Shown here one piece after another: positions 16,288 to 24,443 of a stretch of DNA of 57,973 nt. A model generated the notes under the pieces. That model made no database searches. It was not told where the DNA came from and was given only the letters and a program-made list of their open reading frames with translations. How positions within the stretch are numbered: the stretch's first letter is position 1; each line of letters opens with the position of its first letter. Location of the stretch: contig JAEWPX010000163.1 of NCBI GenBank assembly GCA_023399375.1, positions 1 through 57,973 of the forward strand, in the 5' to 3' direction. The position numbers and the translations under genes are program-made. Origin of the DNA: Pseudomonadota bacterium. Its GTDB lineage: Bacteria > Desulfobacterota > Desulfovibrionia > Desulfovibrionales > Desulfovibrionaceae.

Positions 16288-17765
16288 CGGAATCGACAGC
16301 CCCACACGAAGCACGTGCACCCGGCCCGGGGTACGTCGACCACACCGAGTTTCGCGCCCGGCCGACCTTCTCCGGCAAGGGCGAAAACGCCGTTGAAGTC
16401 CTGTCCGGGCCGGGCCAAGGCGTCATCCACCGCTTCCAGGCGCAACTGCTTGTCGGTCGGGCGGCGCGTTGCGATCTTGTCATCGACGACGCCACGGTCT
16501 CCCGCGAGCACCTTCGCATCGACGGTCGCGGCGGCCGTTGGCTGGCCGTGAGCTGTAATACGAAGAATCCGGCATTGAAAAACGGCGTTCCGTTCCAAAC
16601 CACGCCGATCGCCACCGGCGACACCCTGACGCTCGGTCCCGCCCGATTGCGCCTTGTCTTGTCCAAGCCCCAGGCCGGGCTGGCGCTGCCGCCCCGGTTG
16701 CGGCTTCTGCTTGGCGACAAAAAACGTCTTGCCGCGACGGGCATCGGGATATTCCTCCTGCTGTTGCTGCTGTTTTTCCTGTCCAGGCCATCCACGACGC
16801 CCCAGGAAGCCGTGGTCGCGGACGATTGGGCCAAGCAACGGGCCCAAAAGGATACGGAATTCATGAACAGGGTCTCGACCCTGCTCATCCAGGCCCGACG
16901 GCTCCACGACGAAGGCCGGGACGACCAGGCCCTGACCCGGCTCGACTCCCTGCTCGCCATCGATGCCGGCAACGGAGAGGCCCTGCGGCTCAAATCCGAA
17001 ATCCAGGCCGGCATGGAGAAACGGACCGCCGAAGACAAAAGCCGCCGCGAACAAGCGACCCAGGCCCTGGAGCGGGCCAAACCCCATGTGCAGCGGGCCG
17101 AGCGTCTCCTGGCCGCCGACGACGCGGCGGGAGCGCGGGCCGCAGCCCAGGCCGCCTTGGCCCAGGCCCCGGACGCGGCCGAGGTGCGGCAGATCCTGGA
17201 GGCCATCGATGCCCGCGAGGCGGAAGACCGGCGCAAGGCAGCGGAAAAGGCCCAGGCCGCCACGGCAAGACGGCAGGAATTGACCGGCCTGTACGACGAG
17301 GCCGCGGAGGATCTGGCCGACGACGCCCTCTACAAGGCCCTGACCCTCTACCGCCGGCTGGGCGAGGAGGAGGCGACGGAGCCCGCCCGCGCGGCGGCGC
17401 GCAAGAAGGCCGCCGAGATCCAGGACGCCCTGGTCAAACGCGTCATGCCCGACTTCACCGCCGGCCAGAAGCTCTACAACCAGAAAAAGTACGCCGAAGC
17501 CTACGCCCTTTGGGTCAAGGTGCTTGAAGTCTATCCCGAGGCCAAGGAAACCAAGGCGAAGGTGGCCGAACTGACGCCCATGCTCGAAGCCGAAGCCAAG
17601 CGCCTCTACGAGGAAGGGCTGGTCTATGAGGGCCTGGGCGACCGGCAAACGGCCAGGGCCCGCTTTAACGCGGTGCTGGAGACGATGCCCCTCAAAGGCA
17701 ACCTCTATTATCGACGGGCTGCGGACAAGCTCGGCATGAACCCCGGCGGGAAAGGGCAGTCATGA
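16284..17765 (+). CDS. FHA-domain protein with long periplasmic TPR/coiled-coil region
   Basis: 493 residues, starting at an ATGA overlap. The FHA domain (about 35-127) keeps LVGRAARCDLVI, VSREHLRI and an Asn-Gly (100-101). One helix lies at 150-167. The large extracytoplasmic region has TPR-like units near 195-225 (RRLHDEGRDDQALTRLDSLL), an Ala/Glu/Arg-rich predicted coiled coil (about 245-335) and further TPR units (QKLYNQKKYAEAYALWVKVL; YEGLGDRQTARARFNAVLE). The layout is the same as in the preceding gene but longer. Both could scaffold periplasmic pilus parts under phospho-control from inside the cell. Confidence 0.85.
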   Translation: MTESTAPHEARAPGPGYVDHTEFRARPTFSGKGENAVEVLSGPGQGVIHRFQAQLLVGRAARCDLVIDDATVSREHLRIDGRGGRWLAVSCNTKNPALKNGVPFQTTPIATGDTLTLGPARLRLVLSKPQAGLALPPRLRLLLGDKKRLAATGIGIFLLLLLLFFLSRPSTTPQEAVVADDWAKQRAQKDTEFMNRVSTLLIQARRLHDEGRDDQALTRLDSLLAIDAGNGEALRLKSEIQAGMEKRTAEDKSRREQATQALERAKPHVQRAERLLAADDAAGARAAAQAALAQAPDAAEVRQILEAIDAREAEDRRKAAEKAQAATARRQELTGLYDEAAEDLADDALYKALTLYRRLGEEEATEPARAAARKKAAEIQDALVKRVMPDFTAGQKLYNQKKYAEAYALWVKVLEVYPEAKETKAKVAELTPMLEAEAKRLYEEGLVYEGLGDRQTARARFNAVLETMPLKGNLYYRRAADKLGMNPGGKGQS

Positions 17766-18538
17766 GGCTTGAAGCCGCGGGAGCCACGGATCGCGGGAGC
17801 GTCCGGGACAATAACGAAGACGCCTTTTGGGTCGACGCCGACCAGGGAGTGTTTCTCGTCGCCGACGGCATGGGCGGATTGGCGGCCGGGGAAGTGGCCA
17901 GCCAATTGGCCGTGACCACCGTGGTCCGGTTACTGACCGCGCCGTCGCCCTTTGACACCCGTGAATACGCCCCGCCGGGAACCCCGACCTGGCACCCCGC
18001 TTCCCAGCGTTTTCGCCGGGCCGTCAGCGAGGCCAACAGGGCCGTGCTCGAGGCTTCCCAGACCCGGTTCGGCTCCTTCGGGGCCTCGGGCATGGGCAGC
18101 ACCCTGGTCGGGCTGTACCGCTGCGACGACGGCTTCGTGTTGGCCAACATCGGCGACAGCCGGGCCTACCGGTTTCGCGAAGGCCGTCTCACGCAATTAA
18201 GCGAGGACCATTCCCTGGTCATGGCGCAAGTCCGCCAGGGCCTGCTCTCGCCGGAGCAGGCCGCCCACAGCTCCGAGCGCCACGTCATCTACCGGGCCCT
18301 GGGCATGGCCTCCGAACTGGAGCTGGATCTCGCTCCGGTCGCGCCGACACCCGGGGATCTCTACCTGCTTTGTTCGGACGGGCTCACGGATGTCGTCGAC
18401 GACGGCTCCCTGGCCGAAATACTGTCCCAACCCGACGCCAGTGAACCGGAACGCCTCTGCGGACAACTCATCCATGCGGCTCTTGACCGGCTCTCCCGGG
18501 ACAACGTGACCGTGGTCCTGGTCCGTGTCCTCCCCTGA
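17762..18538 (+). CDS. PP2C-family Ser/Thr protein phosphatase
   Basis: 258 residues. All metal-binding motifs of PrpC/Stp-type phosphatases are present: ATDRGSVRDNNEDAF near the start, VADGMGG, IGDSRAYR, EDHSLV, CSDGLTD and the final DNVTVVLV. It should remove phosphate from Ser/Thr residues in the cytoplasm. It closes the Tad-linked block of three FHA proteins, with an ATGA overlap to the last of them, so its likely targets are phosphoproteins read by those FHA domains. No kinase is visible in the window. Confidence 0.93.
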   Translation: MRLEAAGATDRGSVRDNNEDAFWVDADQGVFLVADGMGGLAAGEVASQLAVTTVVRLLTAPSPFDTREYAPPGTPTWHPASQRFRRAVSEANRAVLEASQTRFGSFGASGMGSTLVGLYRCDDGFVLANIGDSRAYRFREGRLTQLSEDHSLVMAQVRQGLLSPEQAAHSSERHVIYRALGMASELELDLAPVAPTPGDLYLLCSDGLTDVVDDGSLAEILSQPDASEPERLCGQLIHAALDRLSRDNVTVVLVRVLP

Positions 18539-19218
18539 GCCACGTCTCCGGCAAGAACAAGGGGCAAGCATGCTGGGGAACTGCTGCGGTCAAGGCGCGG
18601 TCCGAGGTGGTGCGCGTTGGTTGGACAGGTTGGCGGCGCAGAGAAGCTCCAGTCCGGTTGCTGCTCATGCCGCCTTGGAGGCCGAGCGGCCATCCCGGTA
18701 TACGTCCATGGGGCGGCGACCGTCGAATTTCCTCAGCGCACTGTTGCCTTGCGTGCGGCCACGGCTCCAGCCACTGGCCTTGCGCCCGGCGCAACGCCTC
18801 GCACATGCCGCAGATCTGGTCGACGGTACAGACCGCGGCGGTCACAGGGTTCAGGGACAGGGCAGGGCACCTGCTCCACTTGCTCCAATTGTGCTCCACC
18901 GGGGATACGAATCGGGCGAAGAGGCGGGAACGTGTGAGAACGGGTGAGAAGCTAGTGGCGAAACCCTCACCAATGCCCAATACATGGCAGCAACATTGGT
19001 ATTGGGCGCGTTGTGCTGAGTCAGATGGGTCACATTTCCACGAGGTTATGACGAGCATTGGGAGAATCAGGGGTGCATGGTCTTTCGGACCACCGGAAGC
19101 CTGCATGTTCAAGAACTCGAAGCGGGAAAAGCCGTGGCCATATTGCACATGGCCCACCGCATCTATGGGGCGGACTGGCTTTGGCAAAAAGCCGGATGGC
19201 CGGCAGATGCGCGCGCCC
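18539..19218. other. About 680 bp without a recognisable gene
   Basis: The longest open frames here (for example 18607-19347 + and 18468-19220 -) are poor in family-like features, run into neighbouring genes, and have no ribosome site. Base composition is more even than in the flanking genes, which suggests degenerate or foreign DNA. The only clear structure is the inverted-repeat cluster at 18970-19007. I cannot say whether it is a decayed mobile element. Confidence 0.5.
18970..19007. repeat. Overlapping inverted repeats
   Basis: GCCCAATAC (18975-18983) pairs perfectly with GTATTGGGC (18999-19007). CCAATG (18970-18975) pairs with CATTGG (18994-18999). The two pairings share bases at 18975 and 18999, so they compete. 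No gene or T-run is attached, so the role is unknown. Confidence 0.5.
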
Positions 19219-19255
19219 AAAAAAAGGGCTCATGCGCATAGCACAAGCCCTTTTT
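19219..19255 (-). terminator. Intrinsic terminator of the cooS operon
   Basis: AAAAAGGGCT (19221-19230) pairs with AGCCCTTTTT (19246-19255) around a 15-nt loop. Read on the minus strand this is a G+C stem followed by a run of seven Ts, 24 nt beyond the cooS stop. The A/T-rich base of the stem means it could also work in the other direction. Confidence 0.88.
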
Positions 19256-19279
19256 GGATATGCCCCGGTCGACCGCTGC

Positions 19280-21160
19280 CTAGGGCTTCAGTCCCAAGGC
19301 CTGGCGCTTGGTCCGGATGCGGGCGTCGATCAGGTCGGCGGCCTTGACCGGGTCGCCTTCCACGGCAAAGCTCGCGCCGACGACGCCTTCCAGACCGGAT
19401 ACGGCCAAGTCCGTCACGACTTTGCTGCCGAGGATGGGCGGCTCCACGCCGAGCACCGTGAAGATGCCGCTGGCCACGGCGTACAGGCCGATGGTGGCGG
19501 CTTTTTCGGAATACCATTCCGGAGCGGCGGCGGCCACGGGCAGGTCGGCTATATCCACGCCGAGGGCCGTGGCCAGCATGCCGCACAGCTGCAGGATCCG
19601 GGAGTTGTCCACGCAACTGCCCACGTGCAGCACCGGCGGGATGCCAAGGGCCTTGCAGACCTCGGACAGGCCCGGGCCGGCCATGTCGGCGGCCCCGGGC
19701 ACCAGCAGCCCCTGCTTGCCGGCGGAAACCGTCACGCAGCCCGTGACCAGGACGAGCAGGTCGCGCTTGATGCACTCGCGGATCAGATTGACGTTCTGGT
19801 AGTCGTGCTTCACCTTGGGATTGTTGCAACCGACGATGCCCACCGCGCCGCGTATCTTGCCGGCCTTGATCGCGTCGATGAGCGGAGCGGCCGTGCCGCC
19901 AAGCGCCGCGAGCACCGCTTCGTTGGAAAAGCCGGACACGATGTCCACGGGTTCGACGGGGATGTCCACCCGGCTTTGGTCGCGCTCCTTATAGCGTTCG
20001 ATGGCCAGCTCCACCACTTCGACGGCTTTTTGCTTGGCGTTGTGCACGTCAAAGGCGATGTGCGTCGCGCCGGTGAATTTGGCCTTGGGCGAAGTGGTGA
20101 CGATGCGGCTGTGGTAGCAGCCGGCCACGGTGACAAGGCTCGGCATGATGCACTGGTAGTCCACCACGATGACTTCCACCGCCCCGGTGACCAGGGCCAG
20201 TTCGGTCATGAGGTGGTTGCCGGCCATGGGAATGCCCTGGCGCATGAGCAGTTCGTTGCCCGTGCAGCAAAGCCCGGCGAGGTTGATGCCGGCCGCCCCG
20301 GCGGCCTTGGCCTTGGCCACGAGTGCCGGATCGCGCACGGCGGCCAGAATCATTTCCGAGACTACGGGGCTGTGCCCGTGGACGAGGATGTTGACGTGGT
20401 CTTCCTTGAGCACGCCGAGGTTGACCTTGGACGGACGCGGCGTCGGCGTGCCGAAGATCACGTCGGAGAGCTCGGTTGCGATCATGGACCCGGCCCAGCC
20501 GTCGGCCAGGGACAGCCGCGCCGCGTGCAGGCAGATGTTGACCGCATCGTTGTCCACGCCCATGTGCGTGCGGTGCATCATCTCCACCACGTCGCGGTCG
20601 ATGCCGCGCGGGGTGATGTCGAGGGCTTTCCAGAGTTCGCGGCGCTTGGCCGGCACCCTGTCGATGAAGGACACGCAGCCGCGCCGGCTGCCGAAGTCCC
20701 CGTAGAACTGCTCGGCCAGGGCCAGGGCCACGGCCTTGGTATCCTTGCCGGCCACATCCAGGCCGACTTCCTCGGCGATGCGGCGCAGTTTGGCCTCGTC
20801 CCGGATGGCGTAATCGGTGGTAGTGCCTTCACCGATGGCCAGGAGCGTTTCCACGAGATCGCGGCCGTGGTCGGAATGGGAAGCCGCGCCGGCAGCTACC
20901 ATGCGGCCGAAATTGCGGGCCACGATGACGTCCGCGTCGGCGCCGCAGATGCCGCGCTGGGGACCGTCCCCGAAGGGATCGATGCGGCAGGGGCCCATGA
21001 CGCAGTTGCGGCAGGACAGACCCAGTTCGCAGAACCCGCATTGGGGCTGTTGGGCCTTGAGGCGGTCCCAGACCGTTTCGACGCCGTCTTTCCCGGCCTT
21101 GGCGATCATCGCTTGGGCATCCTCGCAGATGGAATAGGCGCTCAAATCCTGTTTAGCCAT
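19280..21160 (-). CDS. cooS: Ni-Fe carbon monoxide dehydrogenase, catalytic subunit
   Basis: 626 residues from ATG 21160, preceded by GGGAGGA; the in-frame ATG at 21172 overlaps that ribosome site. It oxidises CO with water to CO2, two protons and two electrons. B-cluster cysteines are 50, 53, 58 and 72. The intersubunit D-cluster motif is C41-x2-C44, the short type. C-cluster ligands are visible as His263 (HGHSP), Cys298/299, Cys337 (YQCIMP), Cys445 (GCNNPK), Cys475 (TGCVT) and Cys516 (HVGSCVDNS). All catalytic ligands are present, so it should be active once nickel is inserted. It is the last gene of the operon, 17 nt after the ferredoxin gene. No acetyl-CoA synthase partner is nearby, which fits an energy-conserving or CO-detoxifying monofunctional enzyme. 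Confidence 0.97.
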   Translation of the reverse strand: MAKQDLSAYSICEDAQAMIAKAGKDGVETVWDRLKAQQPQCGFCELGLSCRNCVMGPCRIDPFGDGPQRGICGADADVIVARNFGRMVAAGAASHSDHGRDLVETLLAIGEGTTTDYAIRDEAKLRRIAEEVGLDVAGKDTKAVALALAEQFYGDFGSRRGCVSFIDRVPAKRRELWKALDITPRGIDRDVVEMMHRTHMGVDNDAVNICLHAARLSLADGWAGSMIATELSDVIFGTPTPRPSKVNLGVLKEDHVNILVHGHSPVVSEMILAAVRDPALVAKAKAAGAAGINLAGLCCTGNELLMRQGIPMAGNHLMTELALVTGAVEVIVVDYQCIMPSLVTVAGCYHSRIVTTSPKAKFTGATHIAFDVHNAKQKAVEVVELAIERYKERDQSRVDIPVEPVDIVSGFSNEAVLAALGGTAAPLIDAIKAGKIRGAVGIVGCNNPKVKHDYQNVNLIRECIKRDLLVLVTGCVTVSAGKQGLLVPGAADMAGPGLSEVCKALGIPPVLHVGSCVDNSRILQLCGMLATALGVDIADLPVAAAAPEWYSEKAATIGLYAVASGIFTVLGVEPPILGSKVVTDLAVSGLEGVVGASFAVEGDPVKAADLIDARIRTKRQALGLKP

Positions 21161-21177
21161 GTTTCCTCCCATGCCGG

Positions 21178-21711
21178 TCAGATCCGCACGCCATAGACGG
21201 CGTTGGCCAACCTGTTCGTGCCTTCCTTGAGGTAGAGATTGACCTCTTCAAACGCGAGCGCCCCCGTTTTGCAGGCCGCCACGCAGGCCGGGACGTCGCC
21301 TGCGGCCACACGCTCGTGGCAGCCGTCGCACTTGACGGCCACGCCCGGGCGTTCCGGCGCGGCCGCATCCCGGTAGAAGCGGATGACATAGTAGGGGCAG
21401 GACATCGCGCACATGCCGCAGCCGATACAGCGGGTCGGGTCGACGATCTTGAGCCCCGGGGCGATGTCGTCGCGGATGGCCCAGGGCATGCAGGCTTCCT
21501 GGCAGGGCGCGGGTTCGCAGTGGCGGCACTTGTTGGGAAAGGGCCTTCCCTCGGGCCCCACGCCAAGGTGGATGCGCGGCTTGGCCAGGATCGGTTCGCG
21601 GATGGCCGTACCCAGGGCCTTGGACTGCGAATGGGCCTCGGCGCAGCGGATCATGCACTGCATGCAGCCCACGCAACGCTCGGGCCGGACGATAACGGTT
21701 TTTTGAATCAT
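21178..21711 (-). CDS. cooF: CooF-like polyferredoxin (four 4Fe-4S clusters)
   Basis: 177 residues from ATG 21711, with GGAGGG 5 nt upstream. Cysteine groups are CVGCMQCMIRC (13-23), CRHCEPAPCQEAC, CIGCGMCAMSCP and CDGC ... CVAAC, the layout of DmsB/CooF/HycB-type electron-transfer subunits. CooF takes electrons from CooS and passes them to a hydrogenase or another acceptor. With the oxidoreductase gene next door, NAD(P) or another carrier could be the acceptor here; this is inference. The gene lies 17 nt before cooS. Confidence 0.92.
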   Translation of the reverse strand: MIQKTVIVRPERCVGCMQCMIRCAEAHSQSKALGTAIREPILAKPRIHLGVGPEGRPFPNKCRHCEPAPCQEACMPWAIRDDIAPGLKIVDPTRCIGCGMCAMSCPYYVIRFYRDAAAPERPGVAVKCDGCHERVAAGDVPACVAACKTGALAFEEVNLYLKEGTNRLANAVYGVRI

Positions 21712-21760
21712 AGACCCTCCATTTGCAGGTTGCCGGACTGCCGAAAAAAAACACAAGGGC

Positions 21761-23026
21761 TCAGCGCAGCCGTGCGTTTCGGGCCAGGGAATGGCCAGGG
21801 GCGGCCAGGGGCGCCGCCTGTTTCGGGTTGGTAAGCCACCAGGAAGGGATGTCGCGGCGGCGCATGCCGCGCCGGATGGCGAAGGCCAGTTCGCCCAGGC
21901 GGGGCGGCGCGTCGAGGCCCACCGCGCCGATGATCCGCTCCTCGCGAAAGACCAGCTTGAGATAGCCGCTCCCCGTGCCCTGGGCCGTAACCTCGTCGCA
22001 ACCCTTGGTCAGGGACGGGTTGACCACGCCCACGGAAATCATTTTCGAGCCGAAGACGGGGATGGCGTTCATGGCCATGCTGCCGCCGTAGGCCGCCTTG
22101 ACGCCGGCCATGTTCATAGCCGCCACCCGGCCCTGCTCCACGGCCACGGGCCAGATGGCGTTGACGCGCCGGTCCCCGTGGATCAGGTCCGGAGCCTGAG
22201 CCAGGTCCCCGGCGGCGTACACGCGATCGTCCGCGGTGCGCAGGAACTGGTCGGTCACGACGCCGTAATCGCATTCCAGGCCGCTGCCGGAAAGCCAGCC
22301 GGTCTCGGGGACGACGCCCTTGCCGACGGTGACGAGATCGACTTCCAGGCTTTGGCCCGTGTCGAGATCCAGCCGTAGCGCCGCGCCGGTCCCGGCTTCC
22401 ACGCGCGTCACCGAGGTGGAGGTCATGAGGGTCACGCCCGGCGTGTTTTGGAGCCGCTCGCCCACCCAGTTGCCGACATGGGCATCGACATTGAGGGACA
22501 GGGGGCGCGGCGAGGTCACGATCAGGGCGACGCGCATGCCGCGCTTGAGAAGGCCCATGGTCAGCTTGAAACCCACAAGCCCGCCGCCGAGCACCGCGGC
22601 CGTGCCGCCGGGCCTGACGCGGTCCAGGATCCGTTCCAGATCGCGCCGACCACGGAAATAACAGACCTGCCCTGCCAGGGGCCCGTCGAGGCCCGCCGGT
22701 CGCGGTCGCGCGCCGCAGGCCAGAAGCAGCCGGTCGTAGGACAGGGACCCGCCCGAGGCCAGTTGCAGGCGCGCCCGCGCGGGATCGAGGGCGACGGCGC
22801 GGTCTCCGAGGACGGTGACGCCCTGCTCCCTCCAAAACTTGTCCCCGGCCACCACCATGTCCCGTGACGCCATTTCCCCGGCCAAGACGTAGCTGATCAG
22901 CGGCCGGGAATAGACCGGCAGGGGGGACGGATCGAGGCCGACGATCTCGGCGGTCGTGTCCGCCTTGCGCAGCCACATGCAGGCGCTGCGGCCCGCCGCG
23001 TGCAGTCCGACGACGACATAACGCAT
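21761..23026 (-). CDS. FAD-dependent pyridine nucleotide-disulphide-type oxidoreductase
   Basis: 421 residues. The N-terminal FAD-binding fold starts VVVGLHAAGRSAC, a variant of GxGxxG with His in the second position. A second dinucleotide fold has AVLGGGLVGFKLTMGLLKRG (about 145-165), and the C-terminal FAD contact is RVYAAGDLAQAP. The layout fits NADH:acceptor reductases such as rubredoxin or nitrite reductase flavoproteins. Redox cysteines of the disulfide reductases are absent. It lies 3 nt after cooC and 49 nt before cooF, so it is probably cotranscribed and could link CO-derived electrons to NAD(P)H. That role is inferred from position. Confidence 0.9.
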   Translation of the reverse strand: MRYVVVGLHAAGRSACMWLRKADTTAEIVGLDPSPLPVYSRPLISYVLAGEMASRDMVVAGDKFWREQGVTVLGDRAVALDPARARLQLASGGSLSYDRLLLACGARPRPAGLDGPLAGQVCYFRGRRDLERILDRVRPGGTAAVLGGGLVGFKLTMGLLKRGMRVALIVTSPRPLSLNVDAHVGNWVGERLQNTPGVTLMTSTSVTRVEAGTGAALRLDLDTGQSLEVDLVTVGKGVVPETGWLSGSGLECDYGVVTDQFLRTADDRVYAAGDLAQAPDLIHGDRRVNAIWPVAVEQGRVAAMNMAGVKAAYGGSMAMNAIPVFGSKMISVGVVNPSLTKGCDEVTAQGTGSGYLKLVFREERIIGAVGLDAPPRLGELAFAIRRGMRRRDIPSWWLTNPKQAAPLAAPGHSLARNARLR

Positions 23027-23029
23027 GGG

Positions 23030-23818
23030 TCACCTCGGCGATGCAGGTTGAATGCCCCCCTCCGCTTCGGGGACGATGTGCGCATCCAGGGCGCGCAGGA
23101 TGTCACGGCAGATCCGGTCAACAATGTCGTGCTGGGGCAGGCCCAGGACGGACGGCGAGGCCAGCTGGCGCTCGGTTAGGCTGGAAAGCGGCGGAATGAC
23201 GGCGGCCAGGGGCGGCAGTCCGGCAATATCGGGGAGGGTAAGGGGGGCCTGCGCCCGGTTGAGCACCAGGATCTGGCGCGTGAGCCCCAGTGCGGCGGCC
23301 ATGGTCGCCACCTGCCCCGCCACGGTCAGGCTGCGCCAGCTCGGCTCGGCGGTCACGATCAGCCCATCCACGGCCGCCACGGTACCGCGTCCCAGATGTT
23401 CCACCCCGGCTTCGAGGTCCACGAGCAGGCACTGGTCGCGATCGAGCAACAGATGGGCGAGCAGCGACTTGAGCAGGGCGTTGGCCTCGCAGGCGCAGCC
23501 GCCGCCCGCGCCGGCGACCGTGCCCATGACGAGCAGGCTGATGTTGCCAAGGCGCACCCGCAGCCTTTCGGGCAGATCGGAAACGTGAGGATTTAAATGG
23601 ATGAATCCTTTGCCGACGCGCTCGCGGATGAGCGTTTCGTCCTGGATGAGGGGCGCCGGCAACGCGTCTGCTGGAAGGCCCAAGGCCGCGCCCAGGGAAA
23701 GCGCGGTATCGGCGTCGACCAGCCAAGGGCTTTGGCCCTGGCGGGCGAGATAATCGCCCAGCCACGCCGTGAGCGTGGTCTTGCCCACCCCACCCTTGCC
23801 CGCCACGGCGAATTTCAT
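23030..23818 (-). CDS. cooC: CooC nickel-insertion ATPase for CO dehydrogenase
   Basis: 262 residues from ATG 23818, preceded by GGAGAC. The deviant Walker A is GKGGVGKTTLTAWL (residues 8-21), followed by the LVDADTALSLG switch. The Cys-x-Cys pair (GGCACEANALL) matches the metal-binding motif at the CooC dimer interface. CooC is a cytoplasmic MinD-family ATPase that binds Ni and matures the CooS C-cluster. It is the first gene of the operon. Confidence 0.94.
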   Translation of the reverse strand: MKFAVAGKGGVGKTTLTAWLGDYLARQGQSPWLVDADTALSLGAALGLPADALPAPLIQDETLIRERVGKGFIHLNPHVSDLPERLRVRLGNISLLVMGTVAGAGGGCACEANALLKSLLAHLLLDRDQCLLVDLEAGVEHLGRGTVAAVDGLIVTAEPSWRSLTVAGQVATMAAALGLTRQILVLNRAQAPLTLPDIAGLPPLAAVIPPLSSLTERQLASPSVLGLPQHDIVDRICRDILRALDAHIVPEAEGGIQPASPR

Positions 23819-23950
23819 GGCAGTCTCCAGCGCAATATGTGTTATGTGTAAAGTATTCAGCCATTGCCGGCGGCGGCAACAGGCCAAGCAAAATCCGCCT
23901 GTCAGCGCCGGCTGCAGTGCACTCTTCGTCCCAGCTCCTTACCGGTAGTC

Positions 23951-23967
23951 GGTATGGTCGGCATACC
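23951..23967. promoter_or_regulatory. Inverted repeat in the cooC leader
   Basis: GGTATG (23951-23956) and CATACC (23962-23967) are perfect arms around GTCGG. The site lies between the CooA-type palindrome and the cooC start. It could be a second operator or a leader hairpin; nothing in the sequence decides. Confidence 0.4.
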
Positions 23968-24004
23968 ACCTTACTAGAGTTTTGCCCTATAAAAAAAACG
24001 TGTC

Positions 24005-24020
24005 TGTCGGCTAGCCGACA
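24005..24020 (-). promoter_or_regulatory. CooA-type operator upstream of the CO dehydrogenase operon
   Basis: TGTCGGCTAGCCGACA is a perfect 16-bp palindrome. It fits the TGTCR-N6-YGACA pattern bound by the CRP/FNR-family CO sensor CooA. It lies 187 nt upstream of the cooC start, and an A/T-rich TTTTTTTTATAGGG (minus strand) follows 9-10 nt downstream where a promoter could sit. CooA itself is not encoded in the window. The start of transcription cannot be fixed from sequence. Confidence 0.78.
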
Positions 24021-24443
24021 AAACGAAAGAAAAACCGCCCGTCGGTCGGAGAGGCTGCTCGCCTGCGAAATAGCACGGTCGGCTTAACAACAAAGCGGCC
24101 CACCTCCGAGGAAGCAGGCCGCCCGTGATCTGGTTGCCGAGGCCCGGCGCTACAGTGACCTGCCGGCATTCTTCGGACCAGTCAATTCTTGAGGGTGGCC
24201 CTTGGTTGGAGGCGCTGTCGCGCATACGTGCAAAGGCTCGCATTGACATTTTGCCGAAACTCGATTGCGGCCGCAGCCCGTGTGCGGACGCCCCATATCA
24301 ATATTGCCGCCTGTCCCTGCCGCTTCCTCCACTTCCTCTCTTCCCGCCGGGTAGAACCGTGACCGTCGCGTTGCGGTTTGGCCGCGAATCGACTATGGCC
24401 TTTTTTTCCCATGGAGACCAATCAGGGACTCGCGAGGTACATC
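24021..24443. other. Non-coding region between the coo operator and a chemoreceptor
   Basis: About 420 bp separate the divergent cooC operon and the chemoreceptor gene. Short open frames exist on both strands but none has a ribosome site or recognisable protein features. A TTGACA at 24243-24248 could be a -35 element for the chemoreceptor, but no good -10 follows at the right distance. Nothing else is seen. Confidence 0.45.

Noticed and set aside
18468..19347. Long open frames on both strands in the gap before cooS
   Set aside because: No ribosome sites, no family features, and overlap with the PP2C and cooS ends. High GC content alone explains such frames.
24182..24210. Sigma-54-like GG-N10-GC promoter before the chemoreceptor
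   Set aside because: The -12 element reads TTGG rather than TTGC and there is no enhancer-binding gene nearby.
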